Assembly: GCF_008973485.1 (NCBI RefSeq)
Contig: NZ_CP031223.1
Span: 3,038,001 to 3,102,000, forward strand
Source of the DNA: Psychrobacillus glaciei
GTDB lineage: Bacteria; Bacillota; Bacilli; Bacillales_A; Planococcaceae
Direction of reading: 5' to 3'
DNA length: 64,000 nucleotides
Positions 8,424 to 17,324 of this stretch are shown in pieces; positions within the stretch are counted from its first letter, which is position 1; each line of letters opens with the position of its first letter. The position numbers and the translations under genes are program-made. The notes below the pieces were generated by a model, which ran no database searches, had not been told where the DNA came from, and saw only the letters and a list, made by a program, of their open reading frames with translations.

Positions 8424-8852
8424 TTAAAATACTTCAATCCAAATCTTAAAGTTACTATCACTCAACTCAATTATTTTAATTTCTTCGTTCAAAAATGAAT
8501 GTTTATCTGCGAACCCCGCTTTGAATTTTTCAGTAACTGAACTTTGGTTAAGTCTATCAGCAGAAGGCATACCAATATTTTGGGCATCTGTTACTAACCA
8601 TCTACCATCTACTTGTTCAATATTTGCCACAAATATTTCCTCACTGTTATTTATTGCCCCTTTATATACGCTTATAACTCTATCTTCGCCAATTTCGATT
8701 GTTTCATATATCTCCACTACTTCCGCATAACCTCCGTCTATATGAATTCGCTCCAATGCTTCTTTTGGAGTGTTTGATGAACTATTATTATTTGGCTGAC
8801 AGCCTACTGTTAAAATTAGTAGAAAAATAAGTATGAATAAAAATCGATACAT
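8424..8852 (-). CDS. Small lipoprotein of unknown function
   Basis: The 142-residue product begins with a signal peptide ending in the lipobox LTVGC, so it should be lipidated and held on the outer face of the membrane. The mature part is a small alpha/beta domain with DGRWLVTDAQ, reminiscent of NTF2-like or DUF4878-type folds, but no family is certain. I choose ATG 8852 because GGGGAGG lies 8 bases upstream. A GTG three codons earlier overlaps the ribosome site. It is a lone gene between repeat copies 2 and 3. Confidence 0.65.
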   Translation of the reverse strand: MYRFLFILIFLLILTVGCQPNNNSSSNTPKEALERIHIDGGYAEVVEIYETIEIGEDRVISVYKGAINNSEEIFVANIEQVDGRWLVTDAQNIGMPSADRLNQSSVTEKFKAGFADKHSFLNEEIKIIELSDSNFKIWIEVF

Positions 8853-8931
8853 ACAATCCACCTCCCCTTTACATGGATACGTACAATTTGTTTACAAGTT
8901 TCATTTTTTGTTACAAATTCAATCGTACTGC

Positions 8932-9008
8932 TTATTCCACTAAACTGCTGCGTTAGTAAAAAAAGCTCTACTCCTCATTGAAGTAAAGCACCCGTTAGCT
9001 TAATAGGT
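8932..9008. repeat. Palindromic interspersed repeat, full two-hairpin form, copy 3
   Basis: Half A is CACTAAACTGCTGCGTTAGT. After an A run comes half B, a hairpin GCTCTACT/AGTAAAGC with CCTCATTGA in the loop, ending GCACCCGTTAGC. Confidence 0.75.
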
Positions 9009-9056
9009 TCAACAAAAAAGCGGCAATCATCCTTCTTGAAGTGACCTCAAAACTAG

Positions 9057-10133
9057 TTAATTTATATAGATGTACGTTTCCATTTCCTGAACCTTTTTCC
9101 CGTCTAATTGGTGCGTGAACCCGAATGTTTCGCCCTTTCCGTCGTGATTTATTACAATGTCGATATCGTGAAGTAGTTCGGTGAAATACTTAAAAGATTT
9201 TTTCATTTCGTCATAGTTTTCTGCCGTTCCAATCCCTTGCTGATCGTTTACTGATATAACATAATCTAGATGGCTCATCCAAGTTTGAAGCATCATCAAA
9301 TTTGCAAAGTCTTTTTGAAGGTCTTCACCTTGAACCCGAAAATATTTCATTTCCGTAATGAAACGCCTTGCCCTCGGGTAATATTCTTTCACATCAGTTG
9401 TTTTGGTAATATCTTCAGCGTGATAGGCAATCCAAGCTTCCAACGTTGGTTCTATTCCATAACTGTTGAAGCCTTCAGGCGTTGAAACGTCCTTCCAGGT
9501 CTTCGGGTCGCTGAATTCGGATTCTGTTTTATTATGTTTTTCTGTCGAACCAAAGACTTCATCTACCTGCTTAGCGAAAACTTGGAATATATAGTGTACC
9601 TCTTGTTCTTCTGTAGCGATACCTGTCGCTACACCACCAGTTTTGGACCCTTGAATACGCATCAAAACATTATGATCATTGTCAACTGTTGAAAAGTCAC
9701 CCTTTTTCCAACGTTTTAATATATCTAAATATGTTTCATAATGTTCATATTTGTCTTTATTTTCTTCTACCATCTGTATCAAAATGTCGATTCTTTCTGG
9801 TGTTATCATAATTGAACCTTCTTTTTCACCAGCAATAATCTTTTGGTGCGCCATTTGTTGAATCACTTCTTCCACTAGATTGTCAACAAATGGTTCATTT
9901 CTACTTTTCCATTCATCAATCATCTTGGAATGAAAAGTATTTTCCCAACCAAATCTCGTATCCACTGTCGATACAAACTCTTTTTTTTCATCTTCTTTTG
10001 AACTGCTATCTACTTCATTTTCAACAACTTTAGAAGATTCTTTTTCATGGTTCTTTTCCAAAACATAATAAGTACCGCCTATACTCAACAAAGCCATTAA
10101 GACAACTAGACCTAAAACACGAATCCACTTCAT
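9057..10133 (-). CDS. Membrane-anchored secreted protein, DUF6241-like
   Basis: ATG 10133 is preceded by AAGGTGG. The GTG four codons upstream overlaps that site. The 358-residue product has one N-terminal hydrophobic anchor (about 5-24), a charged linker rich in E, K and S, and a helical extracytoplasmic domain with VEEVIQQMAHQKI and ILKRWKKGDFSTVDNDHN. These phrases match my memory of the Bacillus family DUF6241, whose function is unknown. It is unusually large for this gene row. It is bounded on the left by repeat copy 3 and on the right by the repeat half that was split by the group II intron. Confidence 0.65.
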   Translation of the reverse strand: MKWIRVLGLVVLMALLSIGGTYYVLEKNHEKESSKVVENEVDSSSKEDEKKEFVSTVDTRFGWENTFHSKMIDEWKSRNEPFVDNLVEEVIQQMAHQKIIAGEKEGSIMITPERIDILIQMVEENKDKYEHYETYLDILKRWKKGDFSTVDNDHNVLMRIQGSKTGGVATGIATEEQEVHYIFQVFAKQVDEVFGSTEKHNKTESEFSDPKTWKDVSTPEGFNSYGIEPTLEAWIAYHAEDITKTTDVKEYYPRARRFITEMKYFRVQGEDLQKDFANLMMLQTWMSHLDYVISVNDQQGIGTAENYDEMKKSFKYFTELLHDIDIVINHDGKGETFGFTHQLDGKKVQEMETYIYIN

Positions 10134-10337
10134 TTCTGTTACCACCTTTTTAATAAAAATAGACCATCGAAAAGAAAGTCGCCATATTTAACTAAAGTTA
10201 GTAATAGGTAAGCATTTGAAGTTATCTCCAGCTTTTCCCCTACTCCGCACGGAACGTGATAGTTTCCCATCATTCCGCGTTCCATCTAGCGATGGTATTA
10301 TTAATTATAAGTTTCAAGTTACTCTTATTGATTTGGG

Positions 10338-11301
10338 TTATTTGATTATTTCTAGCTCACATTTTTCTCGATATTTATTGATTTTCTTTAACATCGATTC
10401 AGTGATGCCCAAAAATTTTATGAGTGTATTCGCCTTAATTTTGTCGGTCATATGGATTAATTCGTGTACTTCTTTTTGGAGAATACGTAAATTATTGAAT
10501 TTGTCGCTTCCACCAAGAGGCGTAGGTATATAATGGTGACAGTACACATTTTCTGCTTGTAGGAACATGCCAGTTATTTCACATTTTCCTTTTTTCATAC
10601 TGTACCTACTAATCCGATTATCCATATATTCGACACTTCGTGTCGGTATTTTTGATTCCATTAACAATACTATTTCCTGTCTTATATTTTTACTCAGCCT
10701 TGCAGATATTTGTACTCGACCTTCTTCGGTAAATGGGGTTATACTTTGAGTAAAAGCAATCACATTTTTTGTTTTGATGACACCGAGAGGGAAGAGATAT
10801 ACCCCGGCGATTTTATACGTTTTAGATCCTAAGCTATAGAACTTTTTATAGACAGGTGGAGGGTTGTTAGGGTGTTCATATTTACCGATAGGTTTAAGAC
10901 GATTGTACATAGATGCACCTATTTCATAGGCAAGGCGTGAGAACGCTATGTTGACGTGAGTAGCTCTATTAAAATAATTATGTAACCCTAAGACAAAACT
11001 ATTAAAACGCAAGGCATTTTGTGCGGTTGGCGATGCTCGGAGTATTTTTATTCGTTTCTTTGCATCTGCCTTAATTTTCCGCATCTTTTCCGCTTTGACA
11101 AATGTATGTGCAACTCGCTTTTTTCTTTTACGATTGGCACGTATAGTGAAGCCAAGAAAAGCAGACTCATTCTTGCGTAAATTAATAATCTTCGATTTTT
11201 CTGGTGAAATATCAAGTTTTAAACGTTCTTTTAAATAAAGAGTAACTGCATGATACCATTTTTCAGCAGTTTTCCAGTCTCGACAGATGATTTTAAGGCA
11301 A
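10338..11301 (-). CDS. ltrA: Outer group II intron reverse transcriptase/maturase, C-terminal piece
   Basis: Although an ATG exists at 11084, the frame continues upstream to the inner intron's 3' boundary with LKIICRDWKTAEKWYH, which is the sequence expected right after the YADD of the N-terminal piece. This part holds the end of the RT thumb, the maturase domain X and a C-terminal HNH endonuclease (YCHHYIPTPLGGSDKFNNL, with CEITG before it). Precise removal of the inner intron would rejoin about 600 residues. In-frame rejoining needs the 3' exon to start at 11296, whereas the usual AY intron end would put it at 11301. Restoration of activity is therefore uncertain. Confidence 0.7.
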
Positions 11302-13169
11302 GTAGACCACTGGAACCTCCCCAGTAGCCCCTCTCAGAACCGGACGTGAACCTCTCAGCTCATCCGGCTCCCATTATTCAGCCGTAGGCTTTATTCCTAG
11401 TTCCCAATGTTTGAAGAGCTTAGGATTCTGAACAGCAATCCTACCCATAAAACGTTCCGCATTTTTCTTATGACGAGCAAGTCTTTTATATTTCTTTCTT
11501 GCCCACATGATTAAGGCTTTATTAATATGCCTTAAACTAGAATACATTTCGGATTTGTAGAACTTTCCATAGTAATTAATCCATCCTTGAATAGCTGAGT
11601 TAAACATCATCGATAAGTCAAAGAGTTCTTTATTTGCCTTCAATTGCAGTTTCCAACCTCTTACTTTTTGCCGGATTGATTTCTTGGATTTATTGCTGAT
11701 AGCGGGAGTGAAATTCACAAAGTGTTTTCCCCACCTGTTTTTCGACAGTCTCGGTCTAAACGTATACCCTAGAAAATCAAACGATATATTTTCATGCTCT
11801 TCTTTTCTATCTGCATCCTTACAATAAATAATTTTGGTTTTAGTTGGATGAAGTTCGAGCTTACATATATTCATTCTCTCGTTTAAAGATTCAAGCAACT
11901 TTTTCGCTTCATCCTCTGTCTGACAGTGGATGACTGCGTCATCCGCATATCTAGCAAATGGATTGTTAGGATGATTGATTGCCATCCATTTATCAAACGT
12001 ATAGTGAAGAAATAAATTTGCTAATACCGGACTTATGACCCCACCTTGCGGTGTGCCAGAGATACGTTCTATTATTCCTTCTTTCGTTTGAAACGGTGCT
12101 CTTAACCATCTTTTGATGTATACCTTTATCCACTCGACTTTTGTATGCTTTTCTACCGCTCTCATTAATAAATCATGGTCTATATTATCGAATAAACCTT
12201 TAATATCGAATTCAAGTACCCAATTGTACTTCCAACATCTTTTCCGAGTGATCTCTAACGCTTGAATGGCACTTTTCTTCGGTCTGTATCCATAGGAATC
12301 TTCATGAAAGAATGGTTCTACCGAAGGTTCAAAATATAATTTCACTGTCATTTGTGCAATTCTATCCGACACAGTTGGAATTCCAAGTGTCCTTGTACCC
12401 CCAGCTTTCTTTGGTATTTCTACAGCTTTAACAGCTGGAGGAAAATAACTGCCAGATGACATTCGGTTCCATATTTTATACAGGTTATCTTTGAGATTTT
12501 CTTCAAACTCTGCTATGGATTGCTCATCAATTCCTGCTGACCCTTTGTTTGCTTTAACTCTTAGAAAAGCTTCATATACTACGTTTTTGGATATAACATA
12601 CGACTTTGTTTTATGCATAAGTTCCTCCCAGTTTGTTGGTTGACTTGTTTATAAAACTGAATAATATAACCCCTTTGCTCCATCTCCGTTAGGAGATTTC
12701 ATTGCTACTACGAGTTATTCCGCCCCTATACATGGCATTGGTACTCTGATTCTTGTGGGGCTTCCACTTGAAATCTCTCCCTTAGCATCCATGTCGTAGG
12801 TTCCCACGTTCCACACAAAAGCCTGTATTAAGTTCACGCCGCCTTTATACCGGTCACCGAACGGACAGTAAACAGGTTTCCTCCGAACTAATCCTGAGTT
12901 AACGACCCCCCTCAGTTTTGATGACATCTCTACGCTTTCGATACTTCATCAGCGGTTCAATGGTTTTCGTCTCCTTAATACATACCTGACAGAGTCATGC
13001 TCTGCCTTTTCCCCTAACGCTCAATACCATAGCTTTTGACTATAGCACCTTAGGGCGGTTTGCAATCTCTACCTGTATAGCGATTGCGAGAGGCCTTCTC
13101 TCATCTTATGTGCAGCATAGCTTACAAAGTTTACTTCTTAAGCACACTTCGTTTGCTTTCGTGGCACAC
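11296..13169 (-). mobile_element. Inner group II intron inserted in the YADD motif of the outer intron's RT
   Basis: The minus-strand 5' end at 13169 reads GTGTGCCACGAAAG right after the GAC of the outer YADD. About 550 nt of structured RNA sequence precede the internal RT gene. A domain V-like hairpin lies at 11334-11370 (GAGCCGGATG ... CGTCCGGTTC), followed by a domain VI-like stem. The 3' end is between 11302 (AC end) and 11297 (frame-preserving). The length is about 1.87 kb. Insertion into the most conserved motif of another intron's RT is typical of retrohoming or ectopic insertion and creates a nested, twintron-like arrangement. Confidence 0.75.
11374..12618 (-). CDS. ltrA: Inner group II intron reverse transcriptase/maturase
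   Basis: The 414-residue protein starts at ATG 12618 after GGGAGGAA. It contains the RT motifs in order: NKGSAGIDEQSI, RTLGIPTVSDRIAQ, FDIKGLFDNIDHDLL, GTPQGGVISPVLANLF and the catalytic RYADD. Maturase domain X follows, ending in GWINYYGKF and HWELGIKPTAE. No HNH endonuclease is present, so it is an En-minus intron protein. All catalytic motifs are intact, so this copy looks functional for splicing and retromobility. It is on the same strand as its host intron. Confidence 0.9.
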   Translation of the reverse strand: MHKTKSYVISKNVVYEAFLRVKANKGSAGIDEQSIAEFEENLKDNLYKIWNRMSSGSYFPPAVKAVEIPKKAGGTRTLGIPTVSDRIAQMTVKLYFEPSVEPFFHEDSYGYRPKKSAIQALEITRKRCWKYNWVLEFDIKGLFDNIDHDLLMRAVEKHTKVEWIKVYIKRWLRAPFQTKEGIIERISGTPQGGVISPVLANLFLHYTFDKWMAINHPNNPFARYADDAVIHCQTEDEAKKLLESLNERMNICKLELHPTKTKIIYCKDADRKEEHENISFDFLGYTFRPRLSKNRWGKHFVNFTPAISNKSKKSIRQKVRGWKLQLKANKELFDLSMMFNSAIQGWINYYGKFYKSEMYSSLRHINKALIMWARKKYKRLARHKKNAERFMGRIAVQNPKLFKHWELGIKPTAE

Positions 13170-14007
13170 GGTCATCAGCATACCTAACTATGTAGCCTTC
13201 TTTTAAGTGTGTGCGCTTTTTTGCGAGAAGTTGACCTTCTCTGGTCTTAAAAGATTTATGGAGAGGGAATAGTTCCCACTGATTCGCTACCCATTGGTCC
13301 AATTCATTCAGTACAATATTAGACAATAATGGCGAAATCAAGCCTCCTTGCGGAGAACCTTTTGTTGGAATACCTTCTCCATCTATTTCAGCTTTTAACA
13401 TTTTGGATATACAGGCAAGAACCTGTCTATCTTGAATACCTAAATTCCATAGCTGCTTAATAAGTAAGGAATGATTGATATTATCAAAGAACCCTTTGAT
13501 ATCAACGTCTACAACGTAATGAAGTTTCGACTGATTAACTAGAAATTGAATTCTTGCCATTGCATGATGAGTAGACCGTTGAGGTCTAAATCCGTAGCTA
13601 TGATTATAAAAATGAGCCTCTGCAATAGGTTCTAAGACTTGCTTAAAACACTGTTGTATAATTCTATCTAGAATACATGGAATACCTAATGGTCGCATCT
13701 TGCCATTATCTTTTTCGATCAGTTTACGTCTAACTTTCTTTGGGCGATAATTATTAAGCTTACTTTGTATTTCTTCTATTAATTCGTTCTCTGATTGTTT
13801 CTCTATGTCTACAATAGTTTTACCATCTGTTCCAGGGGTCTTCGACCCTTTATTTGACTTAATTGTTCGATACGCTAATAAAATGTTATTCCTCGACGTG
13901 ATGATGTCGTATAGAGAGTGGAATGATTCTTTATCTTTGGCTCGTTCATGTAAGTCTGTAAAGGTATCTGTCATCCCATAATAATCCCAATATCGGAGAG
14001 CTTGCAC
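13138..14007 (-). CDS. ltrA: Outer group II intron reverse transcriptase/maturase, N-terminal piece
   Basis: From ATG 14007 the frame encodes RT motifs NKGSKTPGTDG, RPLGIPCILDRIIQQ, VDIKGFFDNINHSLL, GSPQGGLISPLLSNI and VRYADD, then leaves homology at RVPRKQTKCA and stops within the inner intron. About 279 residues belong to the RT. The rest are intron-encoded junk. The remainder of the protein is at 10338-11301. The start follows a typical domain IV arrangement, but no strong Shine-Dalgarno is seen. Unspliced, this would yield a truncated protein cut exactly at the catalytic aspartates. Confidence 0.75.
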   Translation of the reverse strand: MQALRYWDYYGMTDTFTDLHERAKDKESFHSLYDIITSRNNILLAYRTIKSNKGSKTPGTDGKTIVDIEKQSENELIEEIQSKLNNYRPKKVRRKLIEKDNGKMRPLGIPCILDRIIQQCFKQVLEPIAEAHFYNHSYGFRPQRSTHHAMARIQFLVNQSKLHYVVDVDIKGFFDNINHSLLIKQLWNLGIQDRQVLACISKMLKAEIDGEGIPTKGSPQGGLISPLLSNIVLNELDQWVANQWELFPLHKSFKTREGQLLAKKRTHLKEGYIVRYADDRVPRKQTKCA

Positions 14008-14722
14008 TGTGGCATCATTCCTCTTTGAAGTGATGTTCCCACGTTCTTACCCGACCGGTGCAATGCACAATTGAAAAATAATTATTACTTATCACTAGAC
14101 TTGGGGCTGTTCCTCCACCTCCATTACAGAGGTATCACTGGTCGTACCCCTACCCTCATAAGGACAAATACATTTCACCATAAGGCTTATAGCAACCGTT
14201 TCGGGTGACAGCCCTTGAATCAACGTTCCTTACTTTCCAAGTACCTTTCAACGTAGCTATACATTCTAAACGTAGGTGCTTCCTTTAAGCCTGTGAACTG
14301 GATACCGCCATTGTTCGGTATAGTGTATTTCAGAGGGTGCATTTTTACTTTACACCGTTCACCCCATCGTTTGATGGTACACAAGTTTCCTCATGTTCTA
14401 ACTTTAGACCCGTACCTTCGGAAAATTCGTCAGTTCCTTTTCATGGGAACTATTCTCACCATATCTAGTTTTTCAGCCATGCGGTCTATCCTTCGGCATA
14501 CCTTTTCCTTAAGAATGGCTTTAGCCTAGTTCAACCGAATCTACCTGTGCTTCACACCCCATAACCAGTCAATCAGGACGCATGCAGGAGTATTGATGGG
14601 ATAGTTTCAGGAAACATGGCTCCATCATTCCTATCCTCCGTTGTAAAGTTAAAATTTATTTTTATAAATCTCCTGTATTTTCACGCCAGAAGGCGCTTAT
14701 AACAGAACTTGTCGCGCGCACC

Positions 14723-14735
14723 CGTTAGTTTAAGT
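14723..14735. repeat. Palindromic repeat remnant at the outer intron 5' junction
   Basis: CCGTTAGTTTAAG is the end of a repeat copy whose partner part (TTAACTAAAGTTAGTAATA) is at 10188-10206 across the intron. Confidence 0.6.
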
Positions 14736-14803
14736 ACATTTATTCACATACTTATAAAACTACTTTATTATTAAGGCTGTTTGTATCCTTTAAGTACTTC
14801 ACT

Positions 14804-14996
14804 GTTAGTATTTCTCGATCTTTATTTTTATTTTCATTTTTATTTTTTCTTCGCTAATTTTTACTGTTTCTGTTTCAGAAACATTCTTAATAGAATCTTC
14901 AACTATTTGTTGAATCAACGTATCATCAATTTTTGCATCCTTCGGGAAACCTACTGAAACTGTTATTTCATCAGTACCACCAATGCTTATCTCAGC
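14804..14996 (-). pseudogene. C-terminal fragment of an unknown gene
   Basis: A frame of about 64 codons ends at 14804 and reads ISIGGTDEITVSVGFPKDAK, then a repeat-rich lysine/isoleucine tail (KIKMKIKIKIEKY). No start codon or ribosome site precedes it. The upstream end is abrupt near 15000, just beyond the terminus of the next gene's region. It looks like the 3' remnant of a deleted secreted protein gene. The parent family is not recognised. Confidence 0.45.
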
Positions 14997-15079
14997 GTGT
15001 CAAAAGTCCAGTTATACAACAGTTGAAAGTCTAAGAAGTGCATAAGAAAAGACCTTAATTTAAGGTCTCGGTTTAACTG

Positions 15080-15547
15080 CTATTCCATTAAATCAATTAT
15101 CTTGTTAGTTGATTCTTCTGGGAGAATATAAATGGTGTGTGTATCATCCGTTTTCATTAAGGTGCTTTCTTCAAACAAACCACCCAACCACAGATGAAAA
15201 CTTTGTTTGTCTTCATTTTCATAGACAATATCCACATAAAACTCTGGATTAGCCATATTTACTATGCCATTTTCTTTTACAGCACTTGAAAATACGCTTC
15301 TCAAAACTCCAATAGAGAAATCATCATCAAAAACGGTTGCACTATTTCCTTTTGATTTTGAAATGCTGACCTTTTTAATTTCTCCATCAAGTATCAGTAT
15401 TTCATTATCTTCTGGTTGTTGTTCTGATGGCTCCTGTTCAGTGGTTTCCTTATCTGAATTTATTATAGTACTATCCTTTGATTCGCAACCTAGAAGGATA
15501 ACGGACATAAAAGCCAATGATAAAACAAGCAACATAATTTTCTTCAT
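15080..15547 (-). CDS. YhfM-like lipoprotein
   Basis: ATG 15547 follows TTGGAGG. The 155-residue product has a signal peptide with lipobox LLGC, a low-complexity acidic linker (TTEQEPSEQQPEDNE), and a small domain with ILDGEIKKVSISKSKGN, GIVNMANPEFYVDIVYE and LMKTDDTHTIYILPEE. These phrases match my memory of the YhfM-like domain found in many Bacillus lipoproteins. The function is unknown. It occupies one unit of the repeat-separated gene row. Confidence 0.7.
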   Translation of the reverse strand: MKKIMLLVLSLAFMSVILLGCESKDSTIINSDKETTEQEPSEQQPEDNEILILDGEIKKVSISKSKGNSATVFDDDFSIGVLRSVFSSAVKENGIVNMANPEFYVDIVYENEDKQSFHLWLGGLFEESTLMKTDDTHTIYILPEESTNKIIDLME

Positions 15548-15700
15548 ATACTATTACCTCCAATCGTATTATATTTACTATTCAAGTTAGACGAATCAAG
15601 TCCTTTTAATGTTTCAAAATTTATTCTATTTTAACAATTGTTAAATCTTATACCAATTTTTATTAAATAACAACAATCTTTATGAAAACAGCCTAATATT

Positions 15701-15732
15701 ATTCAACTAAACTGCTGCGTTAGTTGAACAAG
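15701..15732. repeat. Palindromic interspersed repeat, half A, copy 4
   Basis: ATTCAACTAAACTGCTGCG then TTAGTTGAACAAG. Near-perfect dyad TTCAACTAA/TTAGTTGAA around CTGCTGCG. Confidence 0.8.
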
Positions 15733-15771
15733 CACTCTCTCTTTTATTACGCACTATGTTCGAACTGTGAA

Positions 15772-16032
15772 CTAATCCTTTTCCATTACAATCTTTAATC
15801 TGTATCCTAATGCTTCTGCTAATTTATATAAAGTCGAAAATGATGGTATATCAACACCATTTTCTATTCTGGAAATAGTCTTTTGTGCTACACCAGATAA
15901 CTCTGACAATTCTCTTTGCGACATCTTTCTACCTGTTCTTTCTTCTGTTAAATCACCAACAAGTTCAAGTTTAGCGTATAATTCACCATCAGTTTCTTTC
16001 AAATCTTCTTTGATTTCTTCAAAAGTACTCAT
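15772..16032 (-). CDS. Xre-family helix-turn-helix regulator, HigA-antitoxin-like
   Basis: ATG 16032 follows AAGGAGTG. The 86-residue protein has a helical N-terminus and an HTH_3 domain, MSQRELSELSGVAQKTISRI at about 38-57, ending in GYRLKIVMEKD. The size and the N-terminal extension fit HigA-type antitoxins encoded beside RelE/HigB toxins. No toxin gene lies on either side, because repeat copies bound it at 15701 and 16087. It may be an orphan antitoxin or a stand-alone regulator. An autoregulatory site cannot be pinned down. Confidence 0.75.
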   Translation of the reverse strand: MSTFEEIKEDLKETDGELYAKLELVGDLTEERTGRKMSQRELSELSGVAQKTISRIENGVDIPSFSTLYKLAEALGYRLKIVMEKD

Positions 16033-16086
16033 AAAATATTCACTCCTTCGTGGTTTATGTCAAATGCGACATAAAAAAATACTTCT

Positions 16087-16123
16087 CTTATTCAACTAAA
16101 CTGCTGCGTTAGTTCAATAAGAA
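16087..16123. repeat. Palindromic interspersed repeat, half A, copy 5
   Basis: TTATTCAACTAAACTGCTGC then GTTAGTTCAATAAG, with 11-bp near-perfect arms. Confidence 0.8.
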
Positions 16124-16171
16124 AAAAGAGTTACCTAAGCACCCCCACCTTCATAAGGAGCAATTACACCT

Positions 16172-16549
16172 TTAATGAGCTTTAACTTTTAAATCATTGC
16201 CTGCATCTTTTTTACCTTCATATATTACATTATCCTCATATGACAAATCGAAGTCCGCATTGTAGATGTCCCAAATATCATTATTGTTTGAATGAGTTGC
16301 TATAATGTCTAATATTTTCTTAAACTGATTAGTTGCTTCTTCATTTGTAGGAGGCTCTTTGAGGAGAAGCCTAAACTTAATAATTTTTTCCCCGTCAAAC
16401 GCTGAAACGCATTCAATACCTTCCTTCTTAAATTCCTCCTCTGATTTTGTTAGTGCTTCACCAATATTTATCTTAGGATGTTGGTTACATCCACTTAAAA
16501 AGAAAGATAAAAATAAAATAACAAATACAAATTTTGAAGAATTTTTCAT
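16172..16549 (-). CDS. Small lipoprotein of unknown function
   Basis: The start is ATG 16549, or the adjacent GTG 16552. TGGAGGAG lies about 10 bases upstream. The 125-residue product has a lipoprotein signal ending LSGC, then an acidic mature part with EGIECVSAFDGEKIIKFRLL and a C-terminal basic stretch. No known family is recognised. It is a single gene flanked by repeat copies at 16087 and 16591. Confidence 0.65.
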   Translation of the reverse strand: MKNSSKFVFVILFLSFFLSGCNQHPKINIGEALTKSEEEFKKEGIECVSAFDGEKIIKFRLLLKEPPTNEEATNQFKKILDIIATHSNNNDIWDIYNADFDLSYEDNVIYEGKKDAGNDLKVKAH

Positions 16550-16590
16550 CACTGATAATCTCCTCCATTAATTTAACACCAGAATTTTGT

Positions 16591-16658
16591 ATTCTACTAA
16601 ACTGCTGCGTTAGTAAAAAGGGCTTTACTCCTTATTGAAGTAAAGCACCCGTTAGCTA
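16591..16658. repeat. Palindromic interspersed repeat, full two-hairpin form, copy 6
   Basis: Half A ATTCTACTAAACTGCTGCGT, then half B, a perfect hairpin GCTTTACT/AGTAAAGC around CCTTATTGA, ending GCACCCGTTAGC. This is the best-preserved full copy. Confidence 0.85.
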
Positions 16659-16663
16659 AAAAA

Positions 16664-16918
16664 CTATCTTTTATCAGAGAATATTTTAATCGTCCCAAAT
16701 ACTAATAAAACTAACCCTAGAATTAATAAGATACCCACGAAGAAATTATCAAAGATACCAGGCATACTAGGTTCACTAGGAAACGAACCACTCCCATTCA
16801 GTCTCACAGGAAAACTTTCACTAGCGTATTGAAAGACAGAGATAAATCTTTCCACAGTAAATAAAATCCCACTTAATGCTATTAGTCCAATTCCCGAAAA
16901 AAAACTAATCTTCCCCAT
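16664..16918 (-). CDS. Small two-span membrane protein
   Basis: ATG 16918 follows GAAGGGGTGG, which places the upstream GTG 16930 inside the ribosome site. The 84-residue product has hydrophobic segments at about 5-25 and 54-75 with a polar loop (FPVRLNGSGSFPSEPSMPG) between. No family is recognised. It lies six bases from repeat copy 6. Confidence 0.6.
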   Translation of the reverse strand: MGKISFFSGIGLIALSGILFTVERFISVFQYASESFPVRLNGSGSFPSEPSMPGIFDNFFVGILLILGLVLLVFGTIKIFSDKR

Positions 16919-16966
16919 TTTTCCGTCCACCCCTTCTCTCGTAATTTTTTTAATTGTATTAATAGC

Positions 16967-16997
16967 TTATTGAACTAACCTGCACCGTTAGTGAAAA
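16967..16997. repeat. Palindromic interspersed repeat, half A, copy 7
   Basis: TTATTGAACTAACCTGCACC then GTTAGTGAAAAA. The right arm is degenerate. Confidence 0.65.
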
Positions 16998-17048
16998 ATA
17001 GCTTATGTCTATAATTCTATTAAGTTGGCAATAATCCTTTTAATAGTA

Positions 17049-17324
17049 CTATTTTAGGGGGAATGGATTTGTTACTGTCAAAAGCATGGGCTTCGTTTGA
17101 AGCGGAAAAGCGAATTGAGGGCTTATTAGTCGTTTCATTAAGCGCAACAAGTTTCCTGGAACTTGTTCCGTTCCGTTTTCCCTACAATTAATAAAATCTT
17201 GGTCATGATATTCCTCCCCAAATCTTTCTTTCCGGATTCGCTGCTGTTTTTGATGTTTTAATAATTCATCAATTAGAATTTCCGGGATTGGGATTTCTCG
17301 TTTCGAATTTTTGGTCTTAAGCAT
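17049..17324 (-). pseudogene. Truncated tyrosine recombinase (phage-type integrase)
   Basis: The 91-codon frame encodes TKNSKREIPIPEILIDELLK, EEYHDQDFINCRENGT and PGNLLRLMKRLI. This is the segment just before the catalytic HxxR box in ICE and phage integrases. The HxLR, H/W and Tyr motifs are missing and the final residues leave homology, so the gene is truncated at both ends. It is the only recombinase trace inside the repeat-bounded gene rows. It could be a relic of the element that delivered them, or an unrelated insertion. Confidence 0.65.

Larger units (their letters stand above)
10203..14721 (-). mobile_element. Outer group II intron, interrupted by a second group II intron
   Basis: On the minus strand the element opens at 14721 with GTGCGCGCGAC, matching the GUGYG start of group II introns. 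It encodes a reverse transcriptase/maturase with an HNH domain in two pieces, and near 10243-10282 it has a domain V-like hairpin (GAACGCGG ... CGTTCCG). The 3' end lies near 10200-10206 and is not exact. Without the inner insertion it would be about 2.65 kb. The flanks are CTTAAACTAACGG on the 5' side and ACTAACTTTAGTTAAATA on the 3' side. These are two parts of the interspersed palindromic repeat, so the intron landed in a repeat copy. Confidence 0.75.

Noticed and set aside
12715-12927. 70-codon frame in the inner intron
   Set aside because: It lies in the structured RNA part (domains I-III) and has no ribosome site.
14293-14529. 78-codon plus-strand frame in the outer intron
   Set aside because: It is antisense to the intron's structured 5' region, without a start signal.
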